From an uncultured Clostridia bacterium (GTDB taxonomy: Bacteria > Bacillota > Clostridia > UMGS1883): a DNA stretch of 64,000 nt. Under the pieces are notes generated by a model. That model was not told the origin of the DNA. It saw only the letters and a list, made by a program, of their open reading frames with translations, and did not search any database. Position numbers and translations under genes: made by a program. The DNA lies in assembly GCA_934454525.1 (NCBI GenBank), contig CAKSFM010000007.1, forward strand, positions 48,823-112,822, written 5' to 3'. Shown here one piece after another: positions 17,071 to 25,043 of this stretch (position 1 is its first letter; each line of letters begins with the position of its first letter).

Positions 17071-18275
17071 CAAAAATACCTATGAAGAATAAAATTGTTG
17101 AGATGGACGGCGACGAAATGACCCGTATTCTCTGGAAAATGATAAAGGACGAGCTTTTGCTTCCTTTCGTTGAGCTGAATATGGAATATTACGACCTCGG
17201 ACTCAAGCACCGTGATGAAACGGATGACCGCGTAACATTTGAAGCCGGTGAAGCTATAAAAAAGCATCGCGTCGGCGTTAAGTGCGCAACAATCACGCCG
17301 AACGCGCAGCGCGTTGAGGAATATAATCTTAAAGAAATGTGGAAAAGTCCCAACGGAACTATCCGCGCAATTCTGGACGGAACCGTTTTCCGTGCTCCGG
17401 TGCTTGTTAAGGGAATCAGCCCGGCGGTTAAAAAGTGGAAAAAACCGATAACCATCGCGCGCCATGCTTATGGTGATGTTTACAAGGCGGCTGAAATGCG
17501 CACAACCGTTCCGGGAAAAGCGGAGCTTGTTTTCACTGATAAGGACGGCAACGAAACGCGCAAAACCATATTTGATTTTGACTGCGGCGGCGTTATCCAG
17601 GGGCAGTACAACAAGGACGATTCAATCCGTTCGTTTGCGCATTCCTGCTTCCGATATGCAATCGATACCAGGCAGGATTTGTGGTTCTCCACAAAGGACA
17701 CCATTTCAAAGCAGTATGACCAGACTTTCAAGCTGATATTCCAGGAAATTTTCGAAAACGAATACAAGGACGAATTTGACAAGCTCGGAATCGAGTATTT
17801 CTACACGCTGATTGATGATGCCGTTGCGCGCGTTATAAGAAGCGAGGGCGGATATATATGGGCGTGCAAAAACTATGACGGCGACGTTATGAGCGACATG
17901 GTTTCCACGGCTTTCGGCTCGCTTGCAATGATGACGAGTGTGCTCGTAAGTCCTGACGGCAATTTTGAATATGAAGCGGCGCACGGTACGGTTACGCGCC
18001 ACTACTACAGATATCTTAAGGGTGAGGAAACGTCAACAAACCCCATCGCAACCATTTTTGCGTGGACGGGCGCAATCAGAAAGCGCGGAGAAATTGACGG
18101 CGAGCAGGCGCTCTGCGACTTTGCCGATAAGCTTGAAAAAGCGTCAATAGATACGATTGAAGGCGGCACAATGACAAAGGACCTTGCAGGTCTTTGGGAG
18201 GGCGCAGCACCCACCGTTGTGAACTCTGCCGACTTTATCGCAGCAATCAGAAAGAATCTTGAAGCAATGCTGTAA
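17067..18275 (+). CDS. icd: NADP-type isocitrate dehydrogenase (homodimeric, eukaryote-like type)
   Basis: The 402-residue protein is the homodimeric isocitrate dehydrogenase type found in eukaryotes and some bacteria. It oxidises isocitrate to 2-oxoglutarate and carbon dioxide, reducing NADP. Signature segments are VEMDGDEMTRILWKMIKD at the N-terminus, CATITPNAQRVEEY, WKSPNGTIRAILDGTVFR (substrate serine and arginines), YFYTLIDDAVARVIRSEGG and AAHGTVTRHYYRYLKGEET. The start overlaps the aconitase stop, so the two are translationally coupled. No citrate synthase gene is nearby. A strong hairpin terminator lies about 130 bases downstream. Confidence 0.95.
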   Translation: MTKIPMKNKIVEMDGDEMTRILWKMIKDELLLPFVELNMEYYDLGLKHRDETDDRVTFEAGEAIKKHRVGVKCATITPNAQRVEEYNLKEMWKSPNGTIRAILDGTVFRAPVLVKGISPAVKKWKKPITIARHAYGDVYKAAEMRTTVPGKAELVFTDKDGNETRKTIFDFDCGGVIQGQYNKDDSIRSFAHSCFRYAIDTRQDLWFSTKDTISKQYDQTFKLIFQEIFENEYKDEFDKLGIEYFYTLIDDAVARVIRSEGGYIWACKNYDGDVMSDMVSTAFGSLAMMTSVLVSPDGNFEYEAAHGTVTRHYYRYLKGEETSTNPIATIFAWTGAIRKRGEIDGEQALCDFADKLEKASIDTIEGGTMTKDLAGLWEGAAPTVVNSADFIAAIRKNLEAML

Positions 18276-18404
18276 TAAGGCATTGGGGGCTGTTATTGAT
18301 AATATTATGATTAATCACGACCTGATTGATAGGGATTAATCTTCGAACCGGTACATCCCATTGCACACAAAGTGTGCGGCAGACTATCCTTTTGTACTTT
18401 CTTA
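18276..18404. other. Non-coding trailer of icd
   Basis: About 130 bases contain short repeats (GATTAATC twice at 18310-18340) and a small GCACAC/GTGTGC hairpin near 18363-18378. No reading frame is credible. It is probably the 3' untranslated region leading to the terminator. Confidence 0.5.
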
Positions 18405-18451
18405 AAAAATAGCATATAACTGTAATTTCGTTGCAGCTATATGCTATTTTT
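18405..18451 (+). terminator. Terminator of the aconitase-icd operon
   Basis: AAAAATAGCATATA pairs perfectly with TATATGCTATTTTT, extended inside by CTG/CAG, and ends in a T-rich tail. The A-tract on the left makes it potentially bidirectional. Confidence 0.88.
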
Positions 18452-18610
18452 GTTTATTTCAAAAGCGCTGAGCCTTGTGCTGATTGCACAGTAAATGCAG
18501 CAAAAAGCAAATTTACTGTGCCTATGCTTATATTGTCTTAATCAAAAATGGATTTCCGGTGCATGACATAAAACACTTGTCGTTATTTTGATGAATTTGA
18601 CATAAACCTA

Positions 18611-18639
18611 TTGCTAAAATTAAAAAAATATGTTATTAT
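18611..18639 (+). promoter_or_regulatory. Possible promoter driving the palindromic ncRNA candidate
   Basis: TTGCTA at 18611-18616 and TATTAT at 18634-18639 with a 17-base spacer and a TGT extension before the -10 box. Transcription would begin close to 18646, exactly where the long inverted repeat begins. A consensus TTGACA also sits at 18597 but has no matching -10 box. Confidence 0.5.
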
Positions 18640-18644
18640 AAATA

Positions 18645-18856
18645 TGCTAAACAAACTTTTTTTAATAGATACAAGATTTTCTCTATACTATAATAGGATA
18701 CTTATACCCTTTTACATTTGCCATTTAGAATTTGGTAAAAACACAAATTTCACTTGGTAAATGTAGGAGAAATTCTCATCTATTAAGTTTGTTTAGCAGC
18801 AATCGGAGTTTGTGTTTTTCGGTGTGCAGACAATGATTGTTCTGCACACTTTTTTA
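18645..18856 (+). ncRNA. Candidate structured ncRNA or palindromic element with its own terminator
   Basis: An imperfect long inverted repeat links TGCTAAACAAACTT...AATAGAT (18645-18670) with ATCTATTAAGTTTGTTTAGCA (18778-18798). Further pairing inside joins TTTACATTTGCCA with TGGTAAATGTA, giving a rod-like fold of about 155 bases. The left strand has an unpaired TATAATAGGATACTTAT bulge. About 23 bases later a strong hairpin GTGTGCAGA/TCTGCACAC with a T-run (18822-18856) ends the unit. The rod with a bulge and terminator recalls 6S-type RNA in general form, but I see no diagnostic sequence and do not claim it. A MITE-like mobile element is the main alternative. Confidence 0.45.
18822..18856 (+). 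terminator. Strong intrinsic terminator after the palindrome
   Basis: GTGTGCAGA (18822-18830) pairs with TCTGCACAC (18841-18849); the loop itself is a small CAAT/ATTG palindrome. Seven T residues follow at once. No coding gene ends just before it, which is the main argument that the preceding palindrome is transcribed. Confidence 0.85.
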
Positions 18857-18967
18857 TTTACTTATTTGTTTATAAGATATATTATCATATCTTATGGCAT
18901 AAAATTGGTACATGCCTTATGATATTCTTTAGACATAACAAAATATTATAAATAAGATGTACATATT

Positions 18968-18996
18968 TTGTCATGTAATAATTGATAAAATAGTAT
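18968..18996 (+). promoter_or_regulatory. Likely promoter of the small zinc-ribbon gene set
   Basis: TTGTCA at 18968-18973 and TAGTAT at 18991-18996 with a 17-base spacer, 28 bases before the first small gene's ATG. Confidence 0.65.
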
Positions 18997-19023
18997 ATCA
19001 AAATTCAGAAAGGAGGTTTTATC

Positions 19024-19197
19024 ATGTTAAAATGCACAATTTGTAATCATTCGGGGGCTAACATGAAGCGGTGCAAAAAATGCGGACAAATATATTGCCG
19101 CTCATGTGCCGACAAGGGCAAAATTAACGGGAAAAGAACGCCGCAGAATAAATGCCCTTATTGCGGAGTACTTAATCAAAGCGAGCCGGCTTGTTAG
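19024..19197 (+). CDS. 57-residue four-CxxC zinc-binding protein (RING/zinc-ribbon-like)
   Basis: A short gene with a textbook AAAGGAGG site before ATG 19024 encodes a 57-residue protein. It has four C-x2-C knuckles: CTIC (4-7), CKKC (17-20), CRSC (25-28) and CPYC (44-47). The order and spacing suggest two zinc sites in a RING-like or treble-ribbon arrangement. It is basic overall, with KGKINGKRTPQNK between the third and fourth knuckle. There is no signal peptide or membrane segment. Function is unknown; protein or nucleic-acid binding is likely for such a fold. It opens a run of four very small genes on the same strand. Confidence 0.82.
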   Translation: MLKCTICNHSGANMKRCKKCGQIYCRSCADKGKINGKRTPQNKCPYCGVLNQSEPAC

Positions 19198-19324
19198 GCA
19201 TAATCAGTTATGCTGATAGTTTATGCAGCTTTACAGTGAATTGCAACTCCCCGATGATAATTTCAGCGCAAGGTGATCGGAACAGTAGCAAAACAAGCAT
19301 GATGAATATGAGGAGAAGATAAAA

Positions 19325-19711
19325 ATGTTTTGGATAATTGTAATAGTTGTTACTCTGATTCTATTGAAAATATTATCTGTTTATTTGAGACTTCCGACTT
19401 GTCCTGAATGTAACAGCAAAAAAACGTCGGTTATTTCCGAAGAAGAAATTGAGAGAGAACCTGTATATTTTAAGGAAAAACAGCGTATGAAAACATACAA
19501 TAATACTTCAGGACAGAAACAGTATTTTGACTGGCAAACAAAAGCATCGACAAACAGGTATGTAAATGCCCCGGAAAAGGTTATAGAAAAGGACGTTTTA
19601 ATTGAGGGTGAACGCATCTATTATGATATTACTTATCAATGTTCAAAATGCGGCAAAACATTTCATAGAAAAGAGCATACCGATAAAAAGCCAACCATTA
19701 TAAATAACTGA
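19325..19711 (+). CDS. Membrane-anchored zinc-ribbon protein, 128 residues
   Basis: The protein starts with one hydrophobic helix (about residues 2-20) and has no cleavage site, so it is probably anchored in the membrane with the rest in the cytoplasm. A first knuckle CPEC (26-29) and a second CSKC (about 106-109) could form one split zinc ribbon around a charged insert of about 75 residues rich in Glu, Lys and Tyr. GAGGAGA lies upstream of the ATG. Function is unknown. It shares the zinc-ribbon theme with the genes on either side, which suggests a joint role. Confidence 0.78.
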   Translation: MFWIIVIVVTLILLKILSVYLRLPTCPECNSKKTSVISEEEIEREPVYFKEKQRMKTYNNTSGQKQYFDWQTKASTNRYVNAPEKVIEKDVLIEGERIYYDITYQCSKCGKTFHRKEHTDKKPTIINN

Positions 19712-19727
19712 AAAAGGAGAATATATA

Positions 19728-19817
19728 ATTACATTATGCACTATGCGATGCGATAAATGTAATTATAAATTTTCGATTAAAAAGTATATTGATACAAAAC
19801 CACAAATAGAAAAGTAA
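19728..19817 (+). CDS. Mini zinc-ribbon peptide, 29 residues from ATT (24 from ATG 19743)
   Basis: After the membrane protein, AGGAGA at 19715-19720 is followed seven bases later by ATT (19728). This opens a frame reading ITLCTMRCDKCNYKFSIKK and on to a TAA at 19817. The first ATG in that frame (19743) is 22 bases from the ribosome site, too far for normal use; the ATG at 19736 is in another frame and stops after six codons. The peptide has a CTMRC-x2-C cluster typical of half a zinc ribbon. Either the rare ATT start is used, or there is a sequence error. Noted for its position between two well-supported small genes. Confidence 0.5.
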   Translation: MTLCTMRCDKCNYKFSIKKYIDTKPQIEK

Positions 19818-19834
19818 AACAGGAGAAATAAAAA

Positions 19835-20011
19835 ATGGCAAACAAAATATATCGAGGTAACGCAACGTACGGAACACCGGGTTACTCAATCAAAGGCGAT
19901 AAGATTTATACAGGCAATGCCACCTACGGCACGCCTGCATATACAATAAAAGGCGACAAAGTTTACAGCGGCAATGCCACTTACGGCACGCCCGCTTACA
20001 CAATTTCGTAA
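19835..20011 (+). CDS. 58-residue three-repeat peptide (IYxGNATYGTPxYxIKGD repeats)
   Basis: ATG 19835, with AGGAG nine bases upstream, opens a 58-codon frame that is nearly all repeat. The unit KIYxGNATYGTPxYxIKGD of 19 residues occurs three times, the last cut short after YTIS. The repeat is Tyr/Gly/Thr-rich and probably forms short beta hairpins, as in small beta-flower or beta-solenoid peptides; this is inference. There is no signal peptide. It ends the small-gene run, and a terminator follows about 55 bases later. Function is unknown. Confidence 0.8.
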   Translation: MANKIYRGNATYGTPGYSIKGDKIYTGNATYGTPAYTIKGDKVYSGNATYGTPAYTIS

Positions 20012-20066
20012 TTGAATTGCAGACATTTGTAGTAATTTGCACAACAAAAAGATTTATATATTTTTT

Positions 20067-20099
20067 AGGGCAGCCGATTAAATATCCGTTGCCCTTTTA
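20067..20099 (+). terminator. Terminator after the small-gene run
   Basis: AGGGCA (20067-20072) pairs with TGCCCT (20090-20095) with extra inner pairing, followed by TTTTAT. The right arm overlaps the likely -35 box of the WYL gene promoter. Confidence 0.75.
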
Positions 20100-20118
20100 T
20101 ATAAAAGTATGATACAAT
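20089..20118 (+). promoter_or_regulatory. Possible promoter of the WYL regulator gene
   Basis: TTGCCC at 20089-20094 and TACAAT at 20113-20118 with an 18-base spacer and a TG extension, 40 bases before the ATG. The -35 box is weak, as often found for regulated genes. Confidence 0.5.
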
Positions 20119-20158
20119 TTTCATAAATCCAAATATAAAACAAGCAAGGTGAGTTTTA

Positions 20159-21199
20159 ATGTATACAATACCGCCTAAAAAGATGGTAATTATAAATATA
20201 TTGGATATTCTGAAAAAATACACCAATATGGATCATCGACTTACCCAGGCTGAAATTGCAGATATATTAAAAAAAGAATACTACATGGAGGTTGACCGCA
20301 AGACAGTAAAAAGAAATCTGCTGAATTTATTGGACTTAAATTGCGGCATAGATTATACCGAAGTGACAAGAACGGATAAACAAGGCAACGATACCTCTAT
20401 CTGCACCGATTGGTACATAACAAGAGAATTTGATGACTCGGAGCTGCGGCTTTTAATCGACAGCGTGATTTTTTCAAAGACAATTCCGCAGAAACAATGT
20501 CATGACCTTGTAAAAAAGATAAAGAGTTTGTCAAATGTCTATTTTGATAAAAAAGTCGGTAATATTTACAGTCTTCCCGAAAGCCGACCTGAGAACAAGG
20601 AGCTGTTTTATACAATTGACATTCTTGACGAGGCAATTTCCAAAGGAAAAAAGGTATCGTTTGTGTATAATTCCTACGGCGCGGATAAAAAGCTGCACCC
20701 GAAACGGGAAGAAAAATACATTGTGAATCCCTACCGAATGGCGGCAACGAACGGAAGATATTATCTTATCTGCAATTATGATAAATATGATACACTCTCA
20801 AATTACCGCATAGACAGGATAACAGGTATAAAAATGCTTGATGATAACAGAAAGCCGGTAAAAGAATTGCAAGAAGGCGAAATAAATCTTCCGAAACACA
20901 TGGCAGAGCATTTATATATGTTTGCCGGCGAAAGCATACATGCAAAATTCAAGGCAAAGGATTATATTATAGACCAGGTAATTGATTGGTTCGGACTTTC
21001 GCCAAGAATAACAAAGCTAAACGAAGATGAATGCATTGTTGAAGTTGACGTCAATAAAGAGGCATTTTTTTGCTGGACAATGCAGTACGGTCCGCATATT
21101 GAGGTCCTGGAACCTCACGATATGCGTGAGCGGGTAAAAAATGCGGCAAAGTATATATGGGAAAAATACAAGGAGGAGAAAGGAAATGGAAAAGATTAA
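20159..21199 (+). CDS. WYL-domain transcriptional regulator
   Basis: The 346-residue protein has an N-terminal winged helix-turn-helix (about 1-75, including LTQAEIADILKKEYYMEVD and RKTVKRNLLNLL). A WYL domain follows, with VNPYRMAATNGRYYLICNY (about 188-206) and NYRIDRITGI, plus a WCX-like C-terminal part. WYL regulators sense ligands, often nucleotides or nucleic acids, and control defence and DNA-repair genes. It overlaps the next gene by 14 bases, so it is co-transcribed with the nuclease-like and NTPase genes and probably controls them. The start at 20159 follows AAGGTGAG. Confidence 0.9.
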   Translation: MYTIPPKKMVIINILDILKKYTNMDHRLTQAEIADILKKEYYMEVDRKTVKRNLLNLLDLNCGIDYTEVTRTDKQGNDTSICTDWYITREFDDSELRLLIDSVIFSKTIPQKQCHDLVKKIKSLSNVYFDKKVGNIYSLPESRPENKELFYTIDILDEAISKGKKVSFVYNSYGADKKLHPKREEKYIVNPYRMAATNGRYYLICNYDKYDTLSNYRIDRITGIKMLDDNRKPVKELQEGEINLPKHMAEHLYMFAGESIHAKFKAKDYIIDQVIDWFGLSPRITKLNEDECIVEVDVNKEAFFCWTMQYGPHIEVLEPHDMRERVKNAAKYIWEKYKEEKGNGKD

Positions 21200-22448
21200 A
21201 TTTTATGACATGAAAGACATGAATTGCTGGATTATTAATCTAAAGCCATTTGAACAAAACACCCCCAATGAAAGAATACGCAGTCTGCAAGACGAGTGTG
21301 TGCGAAATAAAATTTTCGGTATCGGCTGGTGGACTGAATATTTTAATACTCATACAAAAGTAACATTAGATGAAAACTCAAAAAAGGCATATAACGACTC
21401 ATTCAATGACGAACTCTCCGCAAGAGCTTCTGCGGTTGATGAAATGTCCAAAATTAAATGCGGTGATTTGGCAATCATGCGTTTAAGAGATGGTCATATA
21501 TACCTAGGCAAGGTAACAGACCCTGCATTTCATGATAGTACAATTTTAAGTAAAGAAAACGCAAGCAGAATTTCATGGATGTGTAAAATCGAAAAATGGC
21601 TTGAATTTTGTGACGAAACTTCAATTCCATCAGAAATTATGGGCAGATTTTCTCAAAGACAGCAAGCAACTATAACAAAAATAGCCAATTACAAGCAGCG
21701 ATTGCTTATGCTTTCAATGTACGACATAAAAAGCAGCGGTAAAACCGATGTTCCGAAAGTAATACTGAACGAGAATAATTTTACACGTGCGTTAAGCTAT
21801 ACCGATTTGGAAGATTTGGTATGTGCTTATATTCATAACAAGCACGCAGATGACGGATATATGCTTTTGCCGTCCTCCGGAAAAGTCAGCCGTCAGAAAT
21901 ATGAATTTACTTTTGTAAGCAATAAATCAGATAAAAAGCCTATCACATGCCAGGTAAAAAATCAAAACAGCGAGCCTATAGATATCGCAAATTACGAAAA
22001 CGATAAAGATATTTACGAAAAAATATATTTGTTTTCGGGAAATAACAATTTTGCGAACTGCAAACTTGCCAAAGATAATATTGAAATAATAAATCATCAA
22101 GATTTGTTTGATGTTTTAAAATGCGGCAATCTCAAATTTATGTATGATAAGCTTTCAAAGTATCATTTGTTCTGTGAAAGTCCGGATTTGGAAAAATTAA
22201 AAGAAGCTTTAAACCCCGATGGAGCAGGCTGGCAACAAAGAGAAAAATTCAGCAAAGACAGTGATGATTTTAAAAAATTCAAGGTGGGAACGCGCAATAC
22301 CGGAGATCAACAAACAAAAGAAATAAGTTGGATTTCCTTTGGATATGACGGCTTATATATTACAGATGAATTTGATTCATTTATTATTGATTGGCACAAT
22401 AGAAATACCGAGAAAATAAAAGAGCAGTTAGAGAAAGATTTAAGATAA
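21186..22448 (+). CDS. Putative modification-reader/nuclease protein (restriction-endonuclease-like)
   Basis: The 420-residue protein is not one I recognise as named. The first about 135 residues (CWIINLKPF at the start, FGIGWWTEYF, then KCGDLAIMRLRDGHIYLGKV) have the layout of EVE/PUA-type domains that read modified bases. The middle (about 200-290) has the pattern of a PD-(D/E)xK nuclease: LEDLVCAYIHNKH helix, KYEFTFV carrying the acidic residue (about 239), and CQVKNQ (about 255-260) with the Q-x-K end. A further domain of about 130 residues follows. The assignment is by pattern only and needs a fold search. GGAGGAGAAAGG precedes the ATG. Confidence 0.6.
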   Translation: MEKIKFYDMKDMNCWIINLKPFEQNTPNERIRSLQDECVRNKIFGIGWWTEYFNTHTKVTLDENSKKAYNDSFNDELSARASAVDEMSKIKCGDLAIMRLRDGHIYLGKVTDPAFHDSTILSKENASRISWMCKIEKWLEFCDETSIPSEIMGRFSQRQQATITKIANYKQRLLMLSMYDIKSSGKTDVPKVILNENNFTRALSYTDLEDLVCAYIHNKHADDGYMLLPSSGKVSRQKYEFTFVSNKSDKKPITCQVKNQNSEPIDIANYENDKDIYEKIYLFSGNNNFANCKLAKDNIEIINHQDLFDVLKCGNLKFMYDKLSKYHLFCESPDLEKLKEALNPDGAGWQQREKFSKDSDDFKKFKVGTRNTGDQQTKEISWISFGYDGLYITDEFDSFIIDWHNRNTEKIKEQLEKDLR

Positions 22449-22459
22449 GTGGTGTAAAT

Positions 22460-24181
22460 ATGTTTGGTAATACAGATAAACCGGTAGAGAACATAGCAAA
22501 CGATACTTTTGGGATAAGCAGATACATAAACGGATTATGCACTTTTATTCTGCACTGTGAAACCCCTATGACCATATCAATTCAAGGTGATTGGGGCAGC
22601 GGCAAAACAAGTATGATGAATATGGTTCGTGCTAAACTAAATGAGAGCAACGTGCACACCATATGGTTTAATACATGGCAGTTTTCGCAATTTCAAATGC
22701 AGGATAATCTTGCTATATCAATGCTCGGTTCTCTTTTGTCGGAGCTCGACTGTGATAAAAAGAAAGTTAAAGACCTTTTGGGTACATTAGGCAATGCTTC
22801 AAGAACAGCATTAAAAATATTGGCAGATAATGTTGCCGGCGGTGTAGTGGCAGACAAACTGGGTGAGATTATGGGTGCACCCGAAGTTGATTCTGCAGAA
22901 AAAATCAAAGAAATAAAAAATGATTTTCAAAATGCAATAAATAAAAAGTTGAATAGCCTGAATAAAGAAAAAGCAGTAATATTTATTGACGATTTGGACA
23001 GGCTCCAGCCTGCAAAAGCGGTAGAACTTCTTGAGGTGTTAAAGGTATTTTTGGACTGCGGAAAATGCGTATTTGTACTGGCTGTCGATTATTCTGTGGT
23101 TACGCAAGGCATTAAGCAAAAATTCGGTGACAGCGTTGATGAAGAAAAAGGAAAAAGCTTTTTTGATAAAATTATTCAGCTTCCGTTTAAAATGCCCGTT
23201 GCACAGTATGACATCTCAAATTATATATCTGATGCCCTGAAAGAAATGGGCATTGCTTATGACGAGAAATCCGTCAAACAGTATATCGGATTGATTGAAA
23301 CCTCGATTGGGTGCAATCCAAGAAGCATAAAGCGATTATTTAACACATATATGCTTTTGGATATAATCTCACAAGACTCCTCATACAGTGCTAACGATAG
23401 CAAAAGACGAATAATATTGTTTGCAATAATATGTATGCAGATGGAATTTGATGAGTTATATAATTTTATTGTTTCATCGAAAGATACACTGAGCAATGAT
23501 TTGTTCTGTCAGCTTTCGGATTATACGCTTATCAATAATGATGAGAATTTAAAAGAAGAAATCGGTATATATGACGATGACGAGATAATGAGAATATCAT
23601 TGTTTATGAAAAAATTTGTTGATGCTATTCAGATAGATGATGATGTGAACATTTCCGATGAGGAAATAGATAACCTTAGAAACATTTTGCATTTTTCAAC
23701 GATTACGTCCGTAAGCAACAATAATTCACAGGAGGATAAATCTGATGATGATTGGCATTACAGATATGTAAATAAAGATATTGTTTCTAAGCTTAATGAC
23801 AGACTTCGTTCCGAGCTTGGCTTGGAGTTCAGAATATGGCAACCCCGTAAAAATAACAGTTTCAGAAGAATATCCGAAACCTCGTCTTTGCTGCCAATGT
23901 GTGAGAAAAATGTGAATTTTGAGCTTGACTTTTATTTAAAAACCGACTATGCTATAAAAACGACCTTTTTGAATTTTGTATTGTATTCAAAAAAGCCGTC
24001 AGCTCCCCAACACATTTTTGAACTGTTTGGCGACTTAAACGGATATTTCAAATCGGACTGGGGCTATGAAAAAAACAATGTTGTTTCATTCATAGATGCC
24101 AATGATACTGTTTTGGACGAACTGTACCAAAAAATAAAATCCGAAATCGAATTTATACATCAGGCTTTGGTTGCCGAATGA
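22460..24181 (+). CDS. KAP-family P-loop NTPase
   Basis: This 573-residue STAND-like ATPase belongs to the KAP family. Walker A is GDWGSGKTS (about 44-52), the conserved VHTIWFNTWQFSQF follows, and Walker B is VIFIDDLDRLQP (about 173-184) with a downstream VLAVDYSVV and the NPRSIKRLFNTYMLLD sensor region. Unlike many KAP proteins it has no clear transmembrane pair inserted between Walker A and B, only an amphipathic helical segment. KAP NTPases occur in known and suspected phage-defence systems. The gene follows the nuclease-like gene by 11 bases and overlaps the convergent unknown gene by 29 bases. Confidence 0.87.
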   Translation: MFGNTDKPVENIANDTFGISRYINGLCTFILHCETPMTISIQGDWGSGKTSMMNMVRAKLNESNVHTIWFNTWQFSQFQMQDNLAISMLGSLLSELDCDKKKVKDLLGTLGNASRTALKILADNVAGGVVADKLGEIMGAPEVDSAEKIKEIKNDFQNAINKKLNSLNKEKAVIFIDDLDRLQPAKAVELLEVLKVFLDCGKCVFVLAVDYSVVTQGIKQKFGDSVDEEKGKSFFDKIIQLPFKMPVAQYDISNYISDALKEMGIAYDEKSVKQYIGLIETSIGCNPRSIKRLFNTYMLLDIISQDSSYSANDSKRRIILFAIICMQMEFDELYNFIVSSKDTLSNDLFCQLSDYTLINNDENLKEEIGIYDDDEIMRISLFMKKFVDAIQIDDDVNISDEEIDNLRNILHFSTITSVSNNNSQEDKSDDDWHYRYVNKDIVSKLNDRLRSELGLEFRIWQPRKNNSFRRISETSSLLPMCEKNVNFELDFYLKTDYAIKTTFLNFVLYSKKPSAPQHIFELFGDLNGYFKSDWGYEKNNVVSFIDANDTVLDELYQKIKSEIEFIHQALVAE

Positions 24182-25043
24182 GTATGTTGGGTGCGGGCGT
24201 AATGCCCGCATCACCTGTTTGTATAAAATTTACAGGGCACGCTCTTTTAATTATCCGTTTCCAATTTCTAATTTTATCAATATACCTCTCATCTTTGGAA
24301 AGTGTTTCAATTACAAGCTTAAAAAAGCTGTTATCGCTCAATCCCCACTTAGGAAAATCATTTAAAAATTTAACGTACGCACGAAACGGGCTTTCAAATT
24401 GAGAACTTACATTTCTTATGTAATCACGCAATTTTCCGGTTGGTGAGTTTATATCCAAATAGCAACCAATTGCATCCGGTTCTATCAAATACCTTTCTGA
24501 ATTTATGGGGTTATATCTGCACATAAGGCTGTAAAAAGCATTATGCGAACCGTCTATATCTATGTTATCAACGCTGTTTATGCAAAAAGAGCTATCATCA
24601 ATACACAGTCTTTTAATATGATCGGTTATTCCGAGCTGTTCTATATATGCTTGCATAGCCAATTGCCAAATTTGTGATATGTAATCGTCAAATTGCAGCA
24701 AAATAATTTCCGCATTTTTATATTCAGATAAACTCTTAAGCTCGGCAGAATCCTGCCTACAATTTTCTGCGGTATATGACTTCCCGAACGGATTATTCAA
24801 TGCCTTGGCTCTCAATTTTGTAAACTCATCTGAAAGTATAGCGGGAGCTGCCCTGCCCAAAGACATATCATCGGTAACATAGATGAATTTTGCGTCATTC
24901 ATGTTTGGACATAAACGTATATTTCCACGAAGAATATTGCCTTCAACAATGAATATGGCATTAGTGCTGTGCTCAATTATTTTTTGAACAGCATTTTCAA
25001 CTTTAATACCATTAAATACTGTATCGTTTCTAACATTATTCAT
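24153..25043 (-). CDS. Unknown protein convergent with the KAP NTPase gene
   Basis: A minus-strand frame of 296 residues from ATG 25043 (a GTG at 25052 is an alternative). I do not recognise the family. Visible are NAIFIVEGNILRGNIRLCP and IYVTDDMSLGRAAPAIL near the N-terminus, a helical middle, and a Trp/Lys-rich end. No signal peptide, membrane segment or enzyme motif stands out. The last codons contain an unusually GC-rich hairpin (GCGGGC/GCCCGC at 24193-24209) in otherwise AT-rich DNA. The tail overlaps the NTPase gene tail to tail by 29 bases, which suggests the two evolved together or that one arrived later. Confidence 0.72.
   Translation of the reverse strand: MNNVRNDTVFNGIKVENAVQKIIEHSTNAIFIVEGNILRGNIRLCPNMNDAKFIYVTDDMSLGRAAPAILSDEFTKLRAKALNNPFGKSYTAENCRQDSAELKSLSEYKNAEIILLQFDDYISQIWQLAMQAYIEQLGITDHIKRLCIDDSSFCINSVDNIDIDGSHNAFYSLMCRYNPINSERYLIEPDAIGCYLDINSPTGKLRDYIRNVSSQFESPFRAYVKFLNDFPKWGLSDNSFFKLVIETLSKDERYIDKIRNWKRIIKRACPVNFIQTGDAGITPAPNILIRQPKPDV

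Noticed and set aside
18645..18856. Calling the palindromic transcript a 6S RNA
   Set aside because: The general rod shape fits, but the lengths of the bubble strands are uneven and no diagnostic sequence can be confirmed by eye; kept only as an ncRNA candidate.
19835..20011. CRISPR-like array suggested by the repeated DNA unit
   Set aside because: The 57-base unit is a protein-coding tandem repeat in frame, with codon-level variation and no spacers. No CRISPR array or cas gene is seen in the window.
24193..24209. Terminator for the KAP NTPase gene (GCGGGC/GCCCGC hairpin)
   Set aside because: No T-run on either side and it lies within the convergent gene's coding region; possibly a short REP-like repeat instead.
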